This document shows, in pieces, positions 33,310 through 41,723 of a stretch of DNA of 64,000 bases. The notes under the pieces were generated by a model, which saw only the letters and a program-made list of their open reading frames with translations, made no database searches and was not told where the DNA came from. The DNA lies in NCBI GenBank assembly GCA_900552125.1, contig URYK01000003.1:1-64000 (forward strand), written 5' to 3'. Both the position numbers and the translations under genes were made by a program. Every line of letters begins with the position of its first letter. The stretch's first letter is position 1. This DNA comes from an uncultured Solobacterium sp. Its GTDB lineage: Bacteria > Bacillota_I > Bacilli_A > Erysipelotrichales > Erysipelotrichaceae.

Positions 33310-34210
33310 CGGAAATGTATTTGACATCAAACGTTTTGCGATGCATGATGGGGCAGGAATTCGTACTACTATATTTTTAAAGGGATGTCCTCTTCGCTGT
33401 GTATGGTGTCAAAATCCTGAGGGCTTATCTATTCATCCACAGATATTATATATGGAATCTAAATGTATTCACTGCCATACCTGTGCTGCATTATCGAAAG
33501 ATAATGGCATACAATTAAAGAATGATAAACTATGTATACAAAGAAATGCGAAAGAAGATTGGCAGACAATCACAAGAGAATGTCCAACTGGTGCTATATG
33601 CTATGATTCTAAAGTCTATACGCTTGAAGAAGTCATGAAAGAGATAAGAAAAGATGAAGCTTTTTTCCGATATGGCGGAGGAGTAACGATATCCGGAGGA
33701 GAACCGCTTCTACAAAGTGATTTTGCGTATGAAATACTTAAGGCTTGTAAAAAAGAAGGTATTCATACAACTATTGAAACATCTTTATATGCATCACTAG
33801 AAACGATACAAAAACTTCTCCCTTATCTAGACCATATTTATGCAGATGTAAAATTATTTGATAATGATCAGCATAAGGCTTATACGGGAGTAGATAATAC
33901 ACGAATCAAAGAGAATGTGCGCTATCTTTTAAAACATAAAAAAGGACAGGTTATTATTCGGACACCCCTGATTCCGAATATTACCGCAACAAAAGAAAAT
34001 ATTAGCCAAATCGCACGTTTTCTATCAGATATAGATTCAGAAGTACAATATGAATTATTAAACTACAATCCCCTTGCACAAGCAAAATACGATTATCTAG
34101 ATATGAAATATTGTTTTGAAGATAATCCTAAATTATATACAAAAGAAGAAATGGAAGATTTTTATAAGCTTGTGAAAGAGAATGGAGTCATAAATTTAAT
34201 TAAGGAATAG
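33296..34210 (+). CDS. pflC-like: Glycyl radical enzyme activase (radical SAM)
   Basis: 304 residues. The radical SAM cluster cysteines are C31, C35 and C38 (GCPLRCVWC), followed by a ferredoxin-like CIHCHTC...CPTGAIC segment and GGVTISGGEPL. It uses SAM to abstract hydrogen from the C-terminal glycine of the partner enzyme under anaerobic conditions. The ATG at 33296 lies inside the end of the enzyme gene (14-base overlap) with a weak ribosome site, indicating translational coupling. Confidence 0.92.
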   Translation: MTTYSGNVFDIKRFAMHDGAGIRTTIFLKGCPLRCVWCQNPEGLSIHPQILYMESKCIHCHTCAALSKDNGIQLKNDKLCIQRNAKEDWQTITRECPTGAICYDSKVYTLEEVMKEIRKDEAFFRYGGGVTISGGEPLLQSDFAYEILKACKKEGIHTTIETSLYASLETIQKLLPYLDHIYADVKLFDNDQHKAYTGVDNTRIKENVRYLLKHKKGQVIIRTPLIPNITATKENISQIARFLSDIDSEVQYELLNYNPLAQAKYDYLDMKYCFEDNPKLYTKEEMEDFYKLVKENGVINLIKE

Positions 34211-34225
34211 AGGAGGAAAATGATT

Positions 34226-34906
34226 ATGAAAATATTAATTGACAACGCTGATTTAAATGAAATTAAAAGAATTTATGAGTACTATCCAGTACAAGGAGTT
34301 ACTTGTAATCCAACGATTTTAAAAAAGACAGGAAGAAATCCTTTTGAAGTATTAAAGGAAATTCGTGAGTTTATTGGAGCTGATGCAGATCTGCATGTAC
34401 AGGTTATTAGTGCAAAAGCTGAAGACATGGTAGAAGAAGCACATAAAATTCAGGAAGTATTAGGCAAAAATACATATATTAAAATTCCTGTTGTGAAAGA
34501 AGGATTAAAAGCAATGAAAATCCTAAAACAGGAAGGTGCGCATATTACAGGTACTGCTATCTATAATCAGATGCAGGGATATTTAGCAGGCTTAGCTGGA
34601 GCTGATTATGTTGCGCCATATGTAAATCGTATTGATAATTTAGGCTATAATGGTGTACAGGTTGCGAAAGATATTCATGATATGTTAAATCAGGAAGGAT
34701 TATCTACACAATTGCTTGCGGCTAGCTTTAAAAACTCTCAGCAGGTGCTAGAATTAGCAAAATATGGACTTGGAGCTAGTACAATTGCCCCAGATGTAAT
34801 CGAAGGATTGATTAAAGTAGATGCTGCAGTTCTAGCTGTTGATGCTTTCACAAAAGATTTTGAAGATCTTTGTGGAGCAGGTAAAACAATGCTTGATGTA
34901 GAATAA
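34226..34906 (+). CDS. fsa-like: Fructose-6-phosphate aldolase-like transaldolase (FSA/TalC)
   Basis: 226 residues, close to FsaA (220). The Schiff-base lysine is Lys86 in YIKIPVV, matching Lys85 of E. coli FsaA; TCNPTILKK and the GADYVAPYV segment are conserved. In the anhydrohexitol route such aldolases split 1-deoxyfructose-6-phosphate into glyceraldehyde-3-phosphate and hydroxyacetone. The start at 34226 was taken because AGGAGG lies only 3 bases before the other ATG. It ends the operon; no gldA homologue is in the window. Confidence 0.9.
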   Translation: MKILIDNADLNEIKRIYEYYPVQGVTCNPTILKKTGRNPFEVLKEIREFIGADADLHVQVISAKAEDMVEEAHKIQEVLGKNTYIKIPVVKEGLKAMKILKQEGAHITGTAIYNQMQGYLAGLAGADYVAPYVNRIDNLGYNGVQVAKDIHDMLNQEGLSTQLLAASFKNSQQVLELAKYGLGASTIAPDVIEGLIKVDAAVLAVDAFTKDFEDLCGAGKTMLDVE

Positions 34907-34919
34907 TAACTCATATACA

Positions 34920-34966
34920 CAAAACACCTATCTCTTTCACAATTAAAGAGTAGGTGTTTTGTTATA
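34920..34966. terminator. Terminator of the glycyl-radical operon, possibly bidirectional
   Basis: CAAAACACCTA with TAGGTGTTTTG plus inner CTCTTT/AAAGAG form a long hairpin. T tails are short on both sides; the converging dehydrogenase gene ends 52 bases away. Confidence 0.75.
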
Positions 34967-35017
34967 TCAATGGTTTGTTGTGAATCTTTTAAATGAGAAA
35001 AAAAGAAACTGATCAAT

Positions 35018-35896
35018 TTACGGCAGTTTCTTATTAGAATTGTTGTAGTAATGAATCAATGCCTGTGTTCCATTGTTTTCTTCACCTTGTTCAGCTAGTT
35101 CTTCATACATTTTACATACAGATGAAAGCATTTCTAAATGAATATCTTTCTGTGCCATTTCTTCTTGTACGATATGCATATCTTTAATAAAATGTTTAAT
35201 AAAGAAACCAGGAGCAAAATCATTAGCAAGCAAACGAGGAGCTGTATTATTGATTTGCCAGCTTCCTGCTGCACCATGAGCTATCGCATTTAACATAGAA
35301 TGAACATCTAAGTTTTCTTTCTGTGCATATAAAATAGCTTCACTCATAGCAGCTACTGCACCAGCGACTGCAATCTGATTACAAGCTTTTGTGTGCTGAC
35401 CATTACCAGTTTCTCCCATGTAACAAAGGTTTGTTCCCATAAGAGATAACAATGGTTTTACTTTCTCATATACGTCTTGATCTCCACCAATCATAATGGA
35501 TAAAGTTGCTGATTTAGCTCCACTATCACCACCTGAAACAGGGGCATCTAGCATGGCAAATCCTAATTCTTTTGCCTGTCTATATAATTTTTTTGCTAGT
35601 GTTGGGGAAGAAGTGGTCATATCAATCATAATTGTATTTTTCTTTGCATTCGCAAAAATTCCTTCTTCACTACAATATACTTCTTCAACATCTTTTGGAT
35701 ATCCAACCATTGTGAAAATGACATCAGCATTACGTACACAATCTGCAATCGTTTCATATGCGTAGATACCTTCTATCTCTAAGGCTTTTGCTTTTTCATA
35801 TGTTCGATTGTATATATGTAAAGTATTTCCTCCATTATGTAAATGCTGAAGCATATGGCTTCCCATAACACCGCATCCAATCCATGCAATCTGCAT
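35018..35896 (-). CDS. 3-hydroxyisobutyrate dehydrogenase-family oxidoreductase
   Basis: 292 residues. The Rossmann motif IGCGVMG, substrate-site DAPVSGGDSGA and the catalytic lysine in HTKACNQIA mark the beta-hydroxyacid dehydrogenase family (GarR/GlxR/HIBADH). It oxidises or reduces small hydroxyacids such as tartronate semialdehyde with NAD(P). It converges on the glycyl-radical operon, but a direct link is not evident. Confidence 0.9.
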   Translation of the reverse strand: MQIAWIGCGVMGSHMLQHLHNGGNTLHIYNRTYEKAKALEIEGIYAYETIADCVRNADVIFTMVGYPKDVEEVYCSEEGIFANAKKNTIMIDMTTSSPTLAKKLYRQAKELGFAMLDAPVSGGDSGAKSATLSIMIGGDQDVYEKVKPLLSLMGTNLCYMGETGNGQHTKACNQIAVAGAVAAMSEAILYAQKENLDVHSMLNAIAHGAAGSWQINNTAPRLLANDFAPGFFIKHFIKDMHIVQEEMAQKDIHLEMLSSVCKMYEELAEQGEENNGTQALIHYYNNSNKKLP

Positions 35897-35933
35897 TCTA
35901 TCACCGTCCTTGTAGTTAATTATACTAAGAAGA

Positions 35934-36821
35934 TTAGAAAAAATACAGACAAAGATAAAAGAAACCAGCAGATAACATACCTTGTATAATTCGATATAAA
36001 AGAAATTTTAGGTAAGATAGTTTTACATGTTCAACCATGCTCATTATCTGCATATGCACACATAATCCGGCAAAACCTAGCAGGAAACAAGAAAATATAA
36101 GCTTTACTTCAATGGATAATTCAGCTTGATGTATAACAGTAATTCCATTGGAAAATTCTAATAAACTCTGAAAATAAAGTGATGAGATTGGAAGAAGTGT
36201 TAAAAGAAGTGTGGTTATTCCGGAAAAAAGCATTAGATAACCACCAATCATATAAAGAGAGATGCCTGTTTCAATGATTGAAGAACGTAAGCTTTTCATA
36301 AAAGAGGAAGAAGAATATGGAACTGTTTGACAGGAAATACGCTTGTGACGAGTGAATAAAAGCAAACATAAACCACTTACGATTTGTATAAAAAACAACA
36401 AGATACCTATTTGAAAAGAATTATAGAAAACAATACCGCAGGTAATGATTACAAAACCAGGAGTTGGAAAACAACAGCAATACAATAATCGCTTTCCATC
36501 CTCTGCTGCAAGTATTCCTTGCTGGATAGCTTTATCAATAAAAATCGAACCATTGGGGAATCCTAAAAATATTGTACATAATACTATATTCCATGCAGTT
36601 TTGTCGATTTGAAACATAGAGGGAAAAAAGAATGCTGGAAGATTATCAAAATAATGCTGTTTATATAATACTTTGACACAGATCATGGGTAGAAATAAAG
36701 ATGGTACTAATTTTTCAAACCATGTAATAAGTGCAGTTTTTGAACTATCAAATAGAATATCACCATAAAAGAAAGTTAAAATTAATATAATAGTTCCTAT
36801 AATTGTTATACTTTTTTTCAT
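35934..36821 (-). CDS. ylbJ-like: YlbJ-like membrane protein with nucleoside-recognition (Gate) fold
   Basis: 295 residues with about eight membrane segments. LVPSLFLPMICVK, the LGFPNG stretch and CFPTPGFVIITCG fit the sporulation membrane protein YlbJ, a Gate-domain protein, though it is shorter than Bacillus YlbJ (about 400). In Bacillus ylbJ is controlled by the mother-cell factor SigE and is needed for spore formation. With Spo0A nearby, this supports a sporulating lineage. It ends 37 bases upstream of the dehydrogenase start. Confidence 0.7.
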   Translation of the reverse strand: MKKSITIIGTIILILTFFYGDILFDSSKTALITWFEKLVPSLFLPMICVKVLYKQHYFDNLPAFFFPSMFQIDKTAWNIVLCTIFLGFPNGSIFIDKAIQQGILAAEDGKRLLYCCCFPTPGFVIITCGIVFYNSFQIGILLFFIQIVSGLCLLLFTRHKRISCQTVPYSSSSFMKSLRSSIIETGISLYMIGGYLMLFSGITTLLLTLLPISSLYFQSLLEFSNGITVIHQAELSIEVKLIFSCFLLGFAGLCVHMQIMSMVEHVKLSYLKFLLYRIIQGMLSAGFFYLCLYFF

Positions 36822-36931
36822 GCAATCACCAATATACTATATGTATAGTTATAAAGTTTCATGAAAATCATTCCCAATTATTAGGAGAATGTGTTAAAAT
36901 ATTAATTTGATAAGAATCAGGTGAGAAAGAT

Positions 36932-38110
36932 ATGATTAAATTTTTAGCGAAAAAAACGATTAAAAATTATGAAGAATATGATTTACCAGAAGTAAGAAAA
37001 GCTTATGGGAATCTAACGAGCACAGTAGGTATTATAAATAATGTAATATTATTTGCGTTTAAGTTTCTAGCAGGAACTTTAACAAATAGTGTATCTATTA
37101 CAGCTGATGCAGTAAACAATTTATCTGATGCGGGAAGTTCCATTATTTCATTAGTGAGCTTTAAACTGTCAAGTAAACCGGCGGATGAGAAGCATCCCTT
37201 TGGTCATGCTCGATATGAATGTATAGCTTCTATGCTTGTTGCACTAGCCATTCTTTTTCTTGGTATTGAATTGATTCAAACAAGTATAGGAAAAATACTG
37301 CATCCGCAAGATATTGAATTCAGCTGGATAAGTATAGTGATACTGGTTTTATCAATTAGTGTAAAGCTGTGGATGTATCACTATAATAAAGTTTATGGTG
37401 ATCTATTGAAGTCTAGTATCATGGAAGCTACTGCAGCCGATTCCTTAAGTGATTGTATGGCAACAGGCGCTGTTTTACTTTCTACAATATTATCTCCTAT
37501 GCTGCATTTTAATCTTGATGGCTACATGGGAGTTATTGTGGCAGTATTTATTTTGATTGCAGGAGGAGGAATTGTAAAATCAGCCTTAGATGAATTGTTG
37601 GGACAGGCTCCAGATGAAGAATTAGTGAAACAGATTCAAAATAAAATATTAAGTTATGATGGTGTATTAGGAATGCATGATTTAGTTATTCATGATTATG
37701 GGGCACATCGTACTTTTGCTTCGGTTCATGTGGAAGTTGATTATAAAACAGATGTATTAAAATCTCATGATATGATTGATAATATAGAGCGTGATTTTAA
37801 AGAAACCATGGATTTGGAAATGGTTATTCATATGGATCCTATTAAAATAGATGATCCTTTGACAAATGAGTTAAAAGCACTTATAGGTGATATCTTAAAA
37901 GATATGAATGAGTTATTGACAATGCATGATTTTAGAATTGTGCCAGGAGAGACCCATACAAATGTGATTTTTGATGTTGTTGTGCCATTTCAGGTGAAGG
38001 AAACAAATCAGGAGTTATTAGATGAACTGATTCATCGTGTACGCGAAAAGAAAGGGAAAACATATTACTTGGTTGTTACATTTGATCGAGCTTATACAAG
38101 CAATATATAA
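36932..38110 (+). CDS. Cation diffusion facilitator (CDF) metal transporter
   Basis: 392 residues, six membrane helices and a cytoplasmic C-terminal domain (about 215-390). Metal-site motifs are DAVNNLSD in TM2 and DSLSD in TM5, plus HPFGHARYE between TM2 and TM3. Such DxxxD sites suit Mn, Fe or Zn efflux by proton antiport. The C-terminal domain is longer than in simple CDFs and has a second lobe. It diverges from the YlbJ-like gene; the gap has an ACTATA-TG-TATAGT dyad. Confidence 0.9.
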   Translation: MIKFLAKKTIKNYEEYDLPEVRKAYGNLTSTVGIINNVILFAFKFLAGTLTNSVSITADAVNNLSDAGSSIISLVSFKLSSKPADEKHPFGHARYECIASMLVALAILFLGIELIQTSIGKILHPQDIEFSWISIVILVLSISVKLWMYHYNKVYGDLLKSSIMEATAADSLSDCMATGAVLLSTILSPMLHFNLDGYMGVIVAVFILIAGGGIVKSALDELLGQAPDEELVKQIQNKILSYDGVLGMHDLVIHDYGAHRTFASVHVEVDYKTDVLKSHDMIDNIERDFKETMDLEMVIHMDPIKIDDPLTNELKALIGDILKDMNELLTMHDFRIVPGETHTNVIFDVVVPFQVKETNQELLDELIHRVREKKGKTYYLVVTFDRAYTSNI

Positions 38111-38112
38111 AG

Positions 38113-38141
38113 AAAGGCAGTGCAAACTGTCTTTTTGTTTG
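38113..38141 (+). terminator. Terminator of the CDF gene
   Basis: AAAGGCAGT/ACTGTCTTT stem with a GCAA loop, followed by TTGTTT. Confidence 0.8.
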
Positions 38142-38206
38142 CATAACTATAGAAAGTATACTAAAATAGAGATAATATAAGGTTTTATTAGAGGGGAAAA
38201 GATAAT

Positions 38207-39013
38207 ATGTATAAAATAGGAGAAACTGCTCGATTATTAGGGTTGAGTACAGAAGCATTGCGGTATTATGAACGCAAAGGATTAGTAGTACCATATAAAG
38301 ATGAGAGTTCGAATTATCGCTATTTTGATACTGTTCAGATGAATCAATTACTGCATATTCAAAAATATAAGAAATTAGGGTTTTCATTAAGTGAACTGGC
38401 TACCTTATCTTCCAATAATGATAGTCAGTCTTTTTATGATATTTTATTAAATAAAGAACAGGAATTGATTCAAGAGAATCTTGCGATGAGTTTGCGACTG
38501 CATAGTATGCACATGGCTATGGAAGGCAGTAAAATGGCAATGAAAGCTCAGAATTGTATACAATGGGGTATTCGCCCCGCAATGTATCGCTTATCTTATA
38601 TGCAGAATGGACAACTGGAGGAAGAAAAGGAATTGCTTAATGAATTGAAAATATGGTCAAAATGCAGTGAACTGCAATTTCTGAGTGCTCGTATTTTATT
38701 ATCGGATTTAAACAAAAATATATCTAACTCTGATCAGGGATTATGTATGTATCAGGATATTGCGGAATTCATGGGGATTCAGGCAAACGATTCTATAAAG
38801 TTTTATGAGGAATGCCCTGTATTGATTCATTCTTTTGAAGAAAATGGTCAAAATAGCATACTTTTGGAAATTGCATTAATTAAAGCATATATGAAAGAAC
38901 ATAATTTATATGTAGCAGGAGATATCATAAGTGAAATTTTACATAGTTCTATAGGGGATGAAAGCTATATGATAAGGCATTTGTTATGGATTCCCTATGA
39001 AATAGCAAAATAA
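38207..39013 (+). CDS. MerR family transcriptional regulator
   Basis: 268 residues. The N-terminal winged HTH (MYKIGETARLLGLSTEALRY, RYFD) and a coiled-coil to residue about 110 are typical. The remaining 150 residues are a helical ligand domain I do not recognise; it has scattered cysteines but no clear metal site. It lies immediately upstream of spo0A, so it might affect sporulation, but a separate promoter lies between them. Confidence 0.85.
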   Translation: MYKIGETARLLGLSTEALRYYERKGLVVPYKDESSNYRYFDTVQMNQLLHIQKYKKLGFSLSELATLSSNNDSQSFYDILLNKEQELIQENLAMSLRLHSMHMAMEGSKMAMKAQNCIQWGIRPAMYRLSYMQNGQLEEEKELLNELKIWSKCSELQFLSARILLSDLNKNISNSDQGLCMYQDIAEFMGIQANDSIKFYEECPVLIHSFEENGQNSILLEIALIKAYMKEHNLYVAGDIISEILHSSIGDESYMIRHLLWIPYEIAK

Positions 39014-39066
39014 GTAAACCGCTTTCATTATTTGCTTGACTCTAAAATCGCTTTAGGGTTTATGAT
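39014..39066 (+). promoter_or_regulatory. Region upstream of spo0A: TTGACT -35 candidate and weak cre-like site
   Basis: TTGACT at 39036-39041 and TATGAT at 39061-39066 are 19 bases apart, longer than ideal. GTAAACCGCTTTCA at 39014-39027 matches cre at 12 of 14 positions but fails at the usual TG start. Both calls are tentative. Confidence 0.35.
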
Positions 39067-39095
39067 AGAGGTGCCTAGGTAGTAGAGAAAGAAAG

Positions 39096-39860
39096 ATGAA
39101 GTATTCAATTTATGTAGTGGGGAATGATACGCAAGAATTACAAAAAATAGTTAATGCGATATCTTTAAATGCAGAATACATATTGGAAGGTAAAACAGAT
39201 GATGGAGAAGAATGCATTCAACGGATAAAAGGAAAACATATTGATGTTTTAGTATTGGATATGTTGCTTCAAAAAAAAGATGGTTTGTATGTGTTAGAAG
39301 AAATTAGACAGAAAAATCTGGATGTGGACTATATTATTTGTGTAACGGGTTATATAAGTGATATGTTCTTATCGGAGATGAATTACTATGGCGCTGATTA
39401 TATAATTAAAAAACCATTTGAAGTCACAGATTTAATGCGAAGAATTCACTTTTGTTTACATTATCAGCCAGAATGTGCTTTCCATAATGAATTGTATCAG
39501 GATAATCGCTGTCAGAATCAGCAGGTAGAGAAAATAATTACAGAGCTTTTGCATGAATTAGGTGTACCGGCTAATTTAAAAGGATATAAATACTTACGCC
39601 ATGCGATTAAGGAAACTTATAGGGATGTAGATTTATTAAATAGGGTGACAAAAACATTATATCCTAATATTGCGATAGAGTTTCAGACTACACCATCAAG
39701 AGTAGAAAGAGGAATTCGACATGCAATTGAAGTTGCCTGGAATAGAGGTAATGTAAGTGTTATACATAAAATATTTGGTTATACGATATCAATGGAGAAA
39801 AGTAAACCAACGAATTCAGAGTTTATTGCGATGTTATCAGATCGTATTCACTTTGTATGA
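39096..39860 (+). CDS. spo0A: Sporulation response regulator Spo0A
   Basis: 254 residues. The C-terminal DNA-binding domain is unmistakable: [47 protein letters not shown] and [13 protein letters not shown]. The receiver domain has the phospho-Asp D55 (VLVLDMLL) and the lysine in IIKKPF, but the N-terminal acidic pair is Asn10-Asp11 rather than Asp-Asp. Spo0A~P starts sporulation. The usual upstream spoIVB is replaced by a MerR gene. Confidence 0.95.
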   Translation: MKYSIYVVGNDTQELQKIVNAISLNAEYILEGKTDDGEECIQRIKGKHIDVLVLDMLLQKKDGLYVLEEIRQKNLDVDYIICVTGYISDMFLSEMNYYGADYIIKKPFEVTDLMRRIHFCLHYQPECAFHNELYQDNRCQNQQVEKIITELLHELGVPANLKGYKYLRHAIKETYRDVDLLNRVTKTLYPNIAIEFQTTPSRVERGIRHAIEVAWNRGNVSVIHKIFGYTISMEKSKPTNSEFIAMLSDRIHFV

Positions 39861-39873
39861 GTAATGAAGAAAG

Positions 39874-39901
39874 TTGTTGACTAGTCAATGACGTATATAA
39901 T
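39874..39901 (+). promoter_or_regulatory. Promoter-like sequence with internal palindrome upstream of the decayed gene
   Basis: TTGTTG, 16-base spacer and TATAAT (39896-39901). The perfect palindrome TTGACTAGTCAA (39877-39888) lies in the spacer and could be an operator. Confidence 0.5.
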
Positions 39902-39978
39902 GGTAAAGTTCTTAAGTGAAAAATTGCATAAATTAACTCACTAATTAAACAAACTTTCATGAAATATATGTTACTTAA

Positions 39979-40420
39979 TTCAAAAGTGATGAATTAAGAC
40001 GATTATTTTTTTATAATAGATGTTGGGAAAATATAATAAATAATGAAAAAACAAAACGCCCACATTACTATGCAATTTATGACTCACGAACAGAATTATA
40101 TTGCATGGTACCATGCAGTTCTAGAGTAGAAAAATTCGAACGGTTAATACAAAGAAAAAAGAGAAACATAAGCCAACTGATTCGATAAAGATTGTAAAAA
40201 TCTTTGGAAAGAAAACAGCAATATTGTTTCAGGATATGTTTCCTATTATAGAACCTTACATTTCTGGACCATATATTAAAGGAGGACAGCAAGTAAGAAT
40301 TGCTGCCCCCAAAATGTAAAGGAATTAGAAAAGACAGCTAATAAAATAATTAGATTATTACATAATGGTGTCAAATTTACTCCTGCTCAGCCGGACATCA
40401 AAAAAATTGAAAAATTATGA
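39979..40420 (+). pseudogene. Decayed type III toxin-like gene (CptN/TenpN-type), at least two frameshifts
   Basis: Three frames join to one protein. Frame A (to 40188) encodes TKRPHYYAIYDSRTELY and VPCSSRVEKFERLIQ; the next frame resumes at an A6 tract near 40155 with KPTDSIKIVKIFGKKTAILF and MFPIIEPYISGPY, to a stop at 40317; a third resumes at a C5 tract near 40306 with ANKIIRLLHNGVKFTPAQPD and stops at 40420. The order RPHYY, VPxSS-xEK, FG...AILFQDMFPI, then IIRLL is like endoribonuclease toxins of type III (RNA antitoxin) systems. No intact start is seen and no antitoxin repeats lie upstream. Family call from memory only. Confidence 0.5.
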
Positions 40421-40688
40421 CTGAGGAAAAAGTATTACATGAAGATTAAACTAAACAATAGGAATCATTAGGCAACGATTATCATTATTGTTGTCATTTT
40501 TTATCTTATTTAGGAAAACTATTTATTATCTGTCAAATTTCAAGATAATATCTTTATTTAAATATGTGATAATTTATATCTTAGAAAAGGAAGATAAGAA
40601 ATTAGCACATATGATGGTGATTTCGATACTGTAATGAAAAAAATAGTATATTTAAATCTTTTGAATACAAAAATGAGAAAAAGGATAC
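40421..40688. other. AT-rich non-coding stretch
   Basis: No gene was recognised. A weak hairpin (CAACGAT/ATTGTTG, about 40474-40494) followed by TCATTTTTT might be a terminator left from the decayed gene. Confidence 0.4.
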
Positions 40689-40720
40689 TAAAAAAAGACA
40701 GATGATTTATTTCATCTGCC
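40689..40720 (-). terminator. Terminator of the pgeF-like gene (minus strand)
   Basis: On the minus strand GGCAGATGA pairs with TCATCTGTC (AATAAA loop) and runs into TTTTTTT. Confidence 0.9.
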
Positions 40721-40741
40721 AGTGCTGTTGTTTAACAATCT

Positions 40742-41500
40742 TTATTTACGATAGATAAAGCTTAAGTGACGACCGCATTGATGATCTCTTCGATAACTGA
40801 AAAAAGCATCGTTCTTTAAAAAGGTATCATTTGGATTAATCGTAATAGAGTCTTTAGGAACTCCTAAATCTAATAACATTTGTACATTTAATCCTTTATT
40901 GTCAGCCAATGCTTTACCATCTGATAAAGGAGTAAGGTAATAAGATGTATCAAAAGACATGGATTTGATTTGTTTGATCACATCTTCTCTGATCTCAAAA
41001 CTGCGATATCCAATTGCAGGACCAATATAAGCCTTAACATTTTTAGGATCAACTTGTTCGCGTGTGATTAGATGCTCTAATGTCTTTCTAGTGATTTCTT
41101 TTACTGTGCCTTGCCAGCCGCTATGAATAGCCGCAATAATTTCTGTATAGGGATCATATAGAAGAACTGGTACACAGTCCGCATGAAAAACACCAATCCC
41201 AATATTCTTTTCTTTTGTATATAAAGCATCACAATCTTCAATACTATCTGTAAAGCAGATAGCTCCTTTACCCATATCCTGCTTAGTTACTTTATGAATA
41301 TGATCAGAATGTGTTTGTTTTGCGAATACCCATTGATGAATATCAATTCCTATTTCTTCTGATAACTGTTTTCTATTATCAATGACATCATTTGTGATCA
41401 TACATGCATGAAGGGCCATATTGCCATTTTCTTTTGCGTTAGGGTTACGTAATGTCGTACCCGCAATTACATCTTTAAATTTCCATTGTATATATTGCAT
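40742..41500 (-). CDS. pgeF: Laccase-domain (PgeF/YfiH/DUF152) protein
   Basis: 252 residues. FHADCVPVLLYD and HSGWQGTVKEI hold the conserved Cys and His metal ligands of the PgeF family, and KQTHSDHIH carries the first His. These cytoplasmic enzymes were first called polyphenol oxidases; homologues act on purine nucleosides or repair peptidoglycan precursors with wrong amino acids. It diverges from hrcA. Confidence 0.9.
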   Translation of the reverse strand: MQYIQWKFKDVIAGTTLRNPNAKENGNMALHACMITNDVIDNRKQLSEEIGIDIHQWVFAKQTHSDHIHKVTKQDMGKGAICFTDSIEDCDALYTKEKNIGIGVFHADCVPVLLYDPYTEIIAAIHSGWQGTVKEITRKTLEHLITREQVDPKNVKAYIGPAIGYRSFEIREDVIKQIKSMSFDTSYYLTPLSDGKALADNKGLNVQMLLDLGVPKDSITINPNDTFLKNDAFFSYRRDHQCGRHLSFIYRK

Positions 41501-41637
41501 ATTATCTCTACTTTCCTTTTTTAAGTTATTTTTATACTGTTGTTAAGTATATAGCAAGAACACGCCTTTGGCAAATTATATGTTTTATTTTTAAAAAATA
41601 TGTGATATTAAGGAGAAAATATAAAAAATTTCTGATT

Positions 41638-41708
41638 TTAGCACTAAAGTGTTGACAGTGCTAAAAGTTTGGAATATACTATTAGCAGACATAGAGGTTG
41701 AGTGCTAG
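41638..41708 (+). promoter_or_regulatory. hrcA promoter with two CIRCE operators
   Basis: CIRCE 1 (41638-41664) is TTAGCACTA-N9-CAGTGCTAA, overlapping the -35 TTGACA (41652-41657); the spacer is 17 bases and the -10 TATACT is at 41675-41680. CIRCE 2 (41682-41708) is TTAGCAGAC-N9-GAGTGCTAG, with a degenerate left arm, covering the start of transcription. Consensus is TTAGCACTC-N9-GAGTGCTAA. Confidence 0.9.
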
Positions 41709-41723
41709 AAAGGAGTGGACGAA

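Noticed and set aside
39861..39978. Antitoxin RNA repeats for the type III toxin remnant
   Set aside because: I looked for tandem repeats of 30-45 bases upstream and saw none; only a promoter and palindrome are left.
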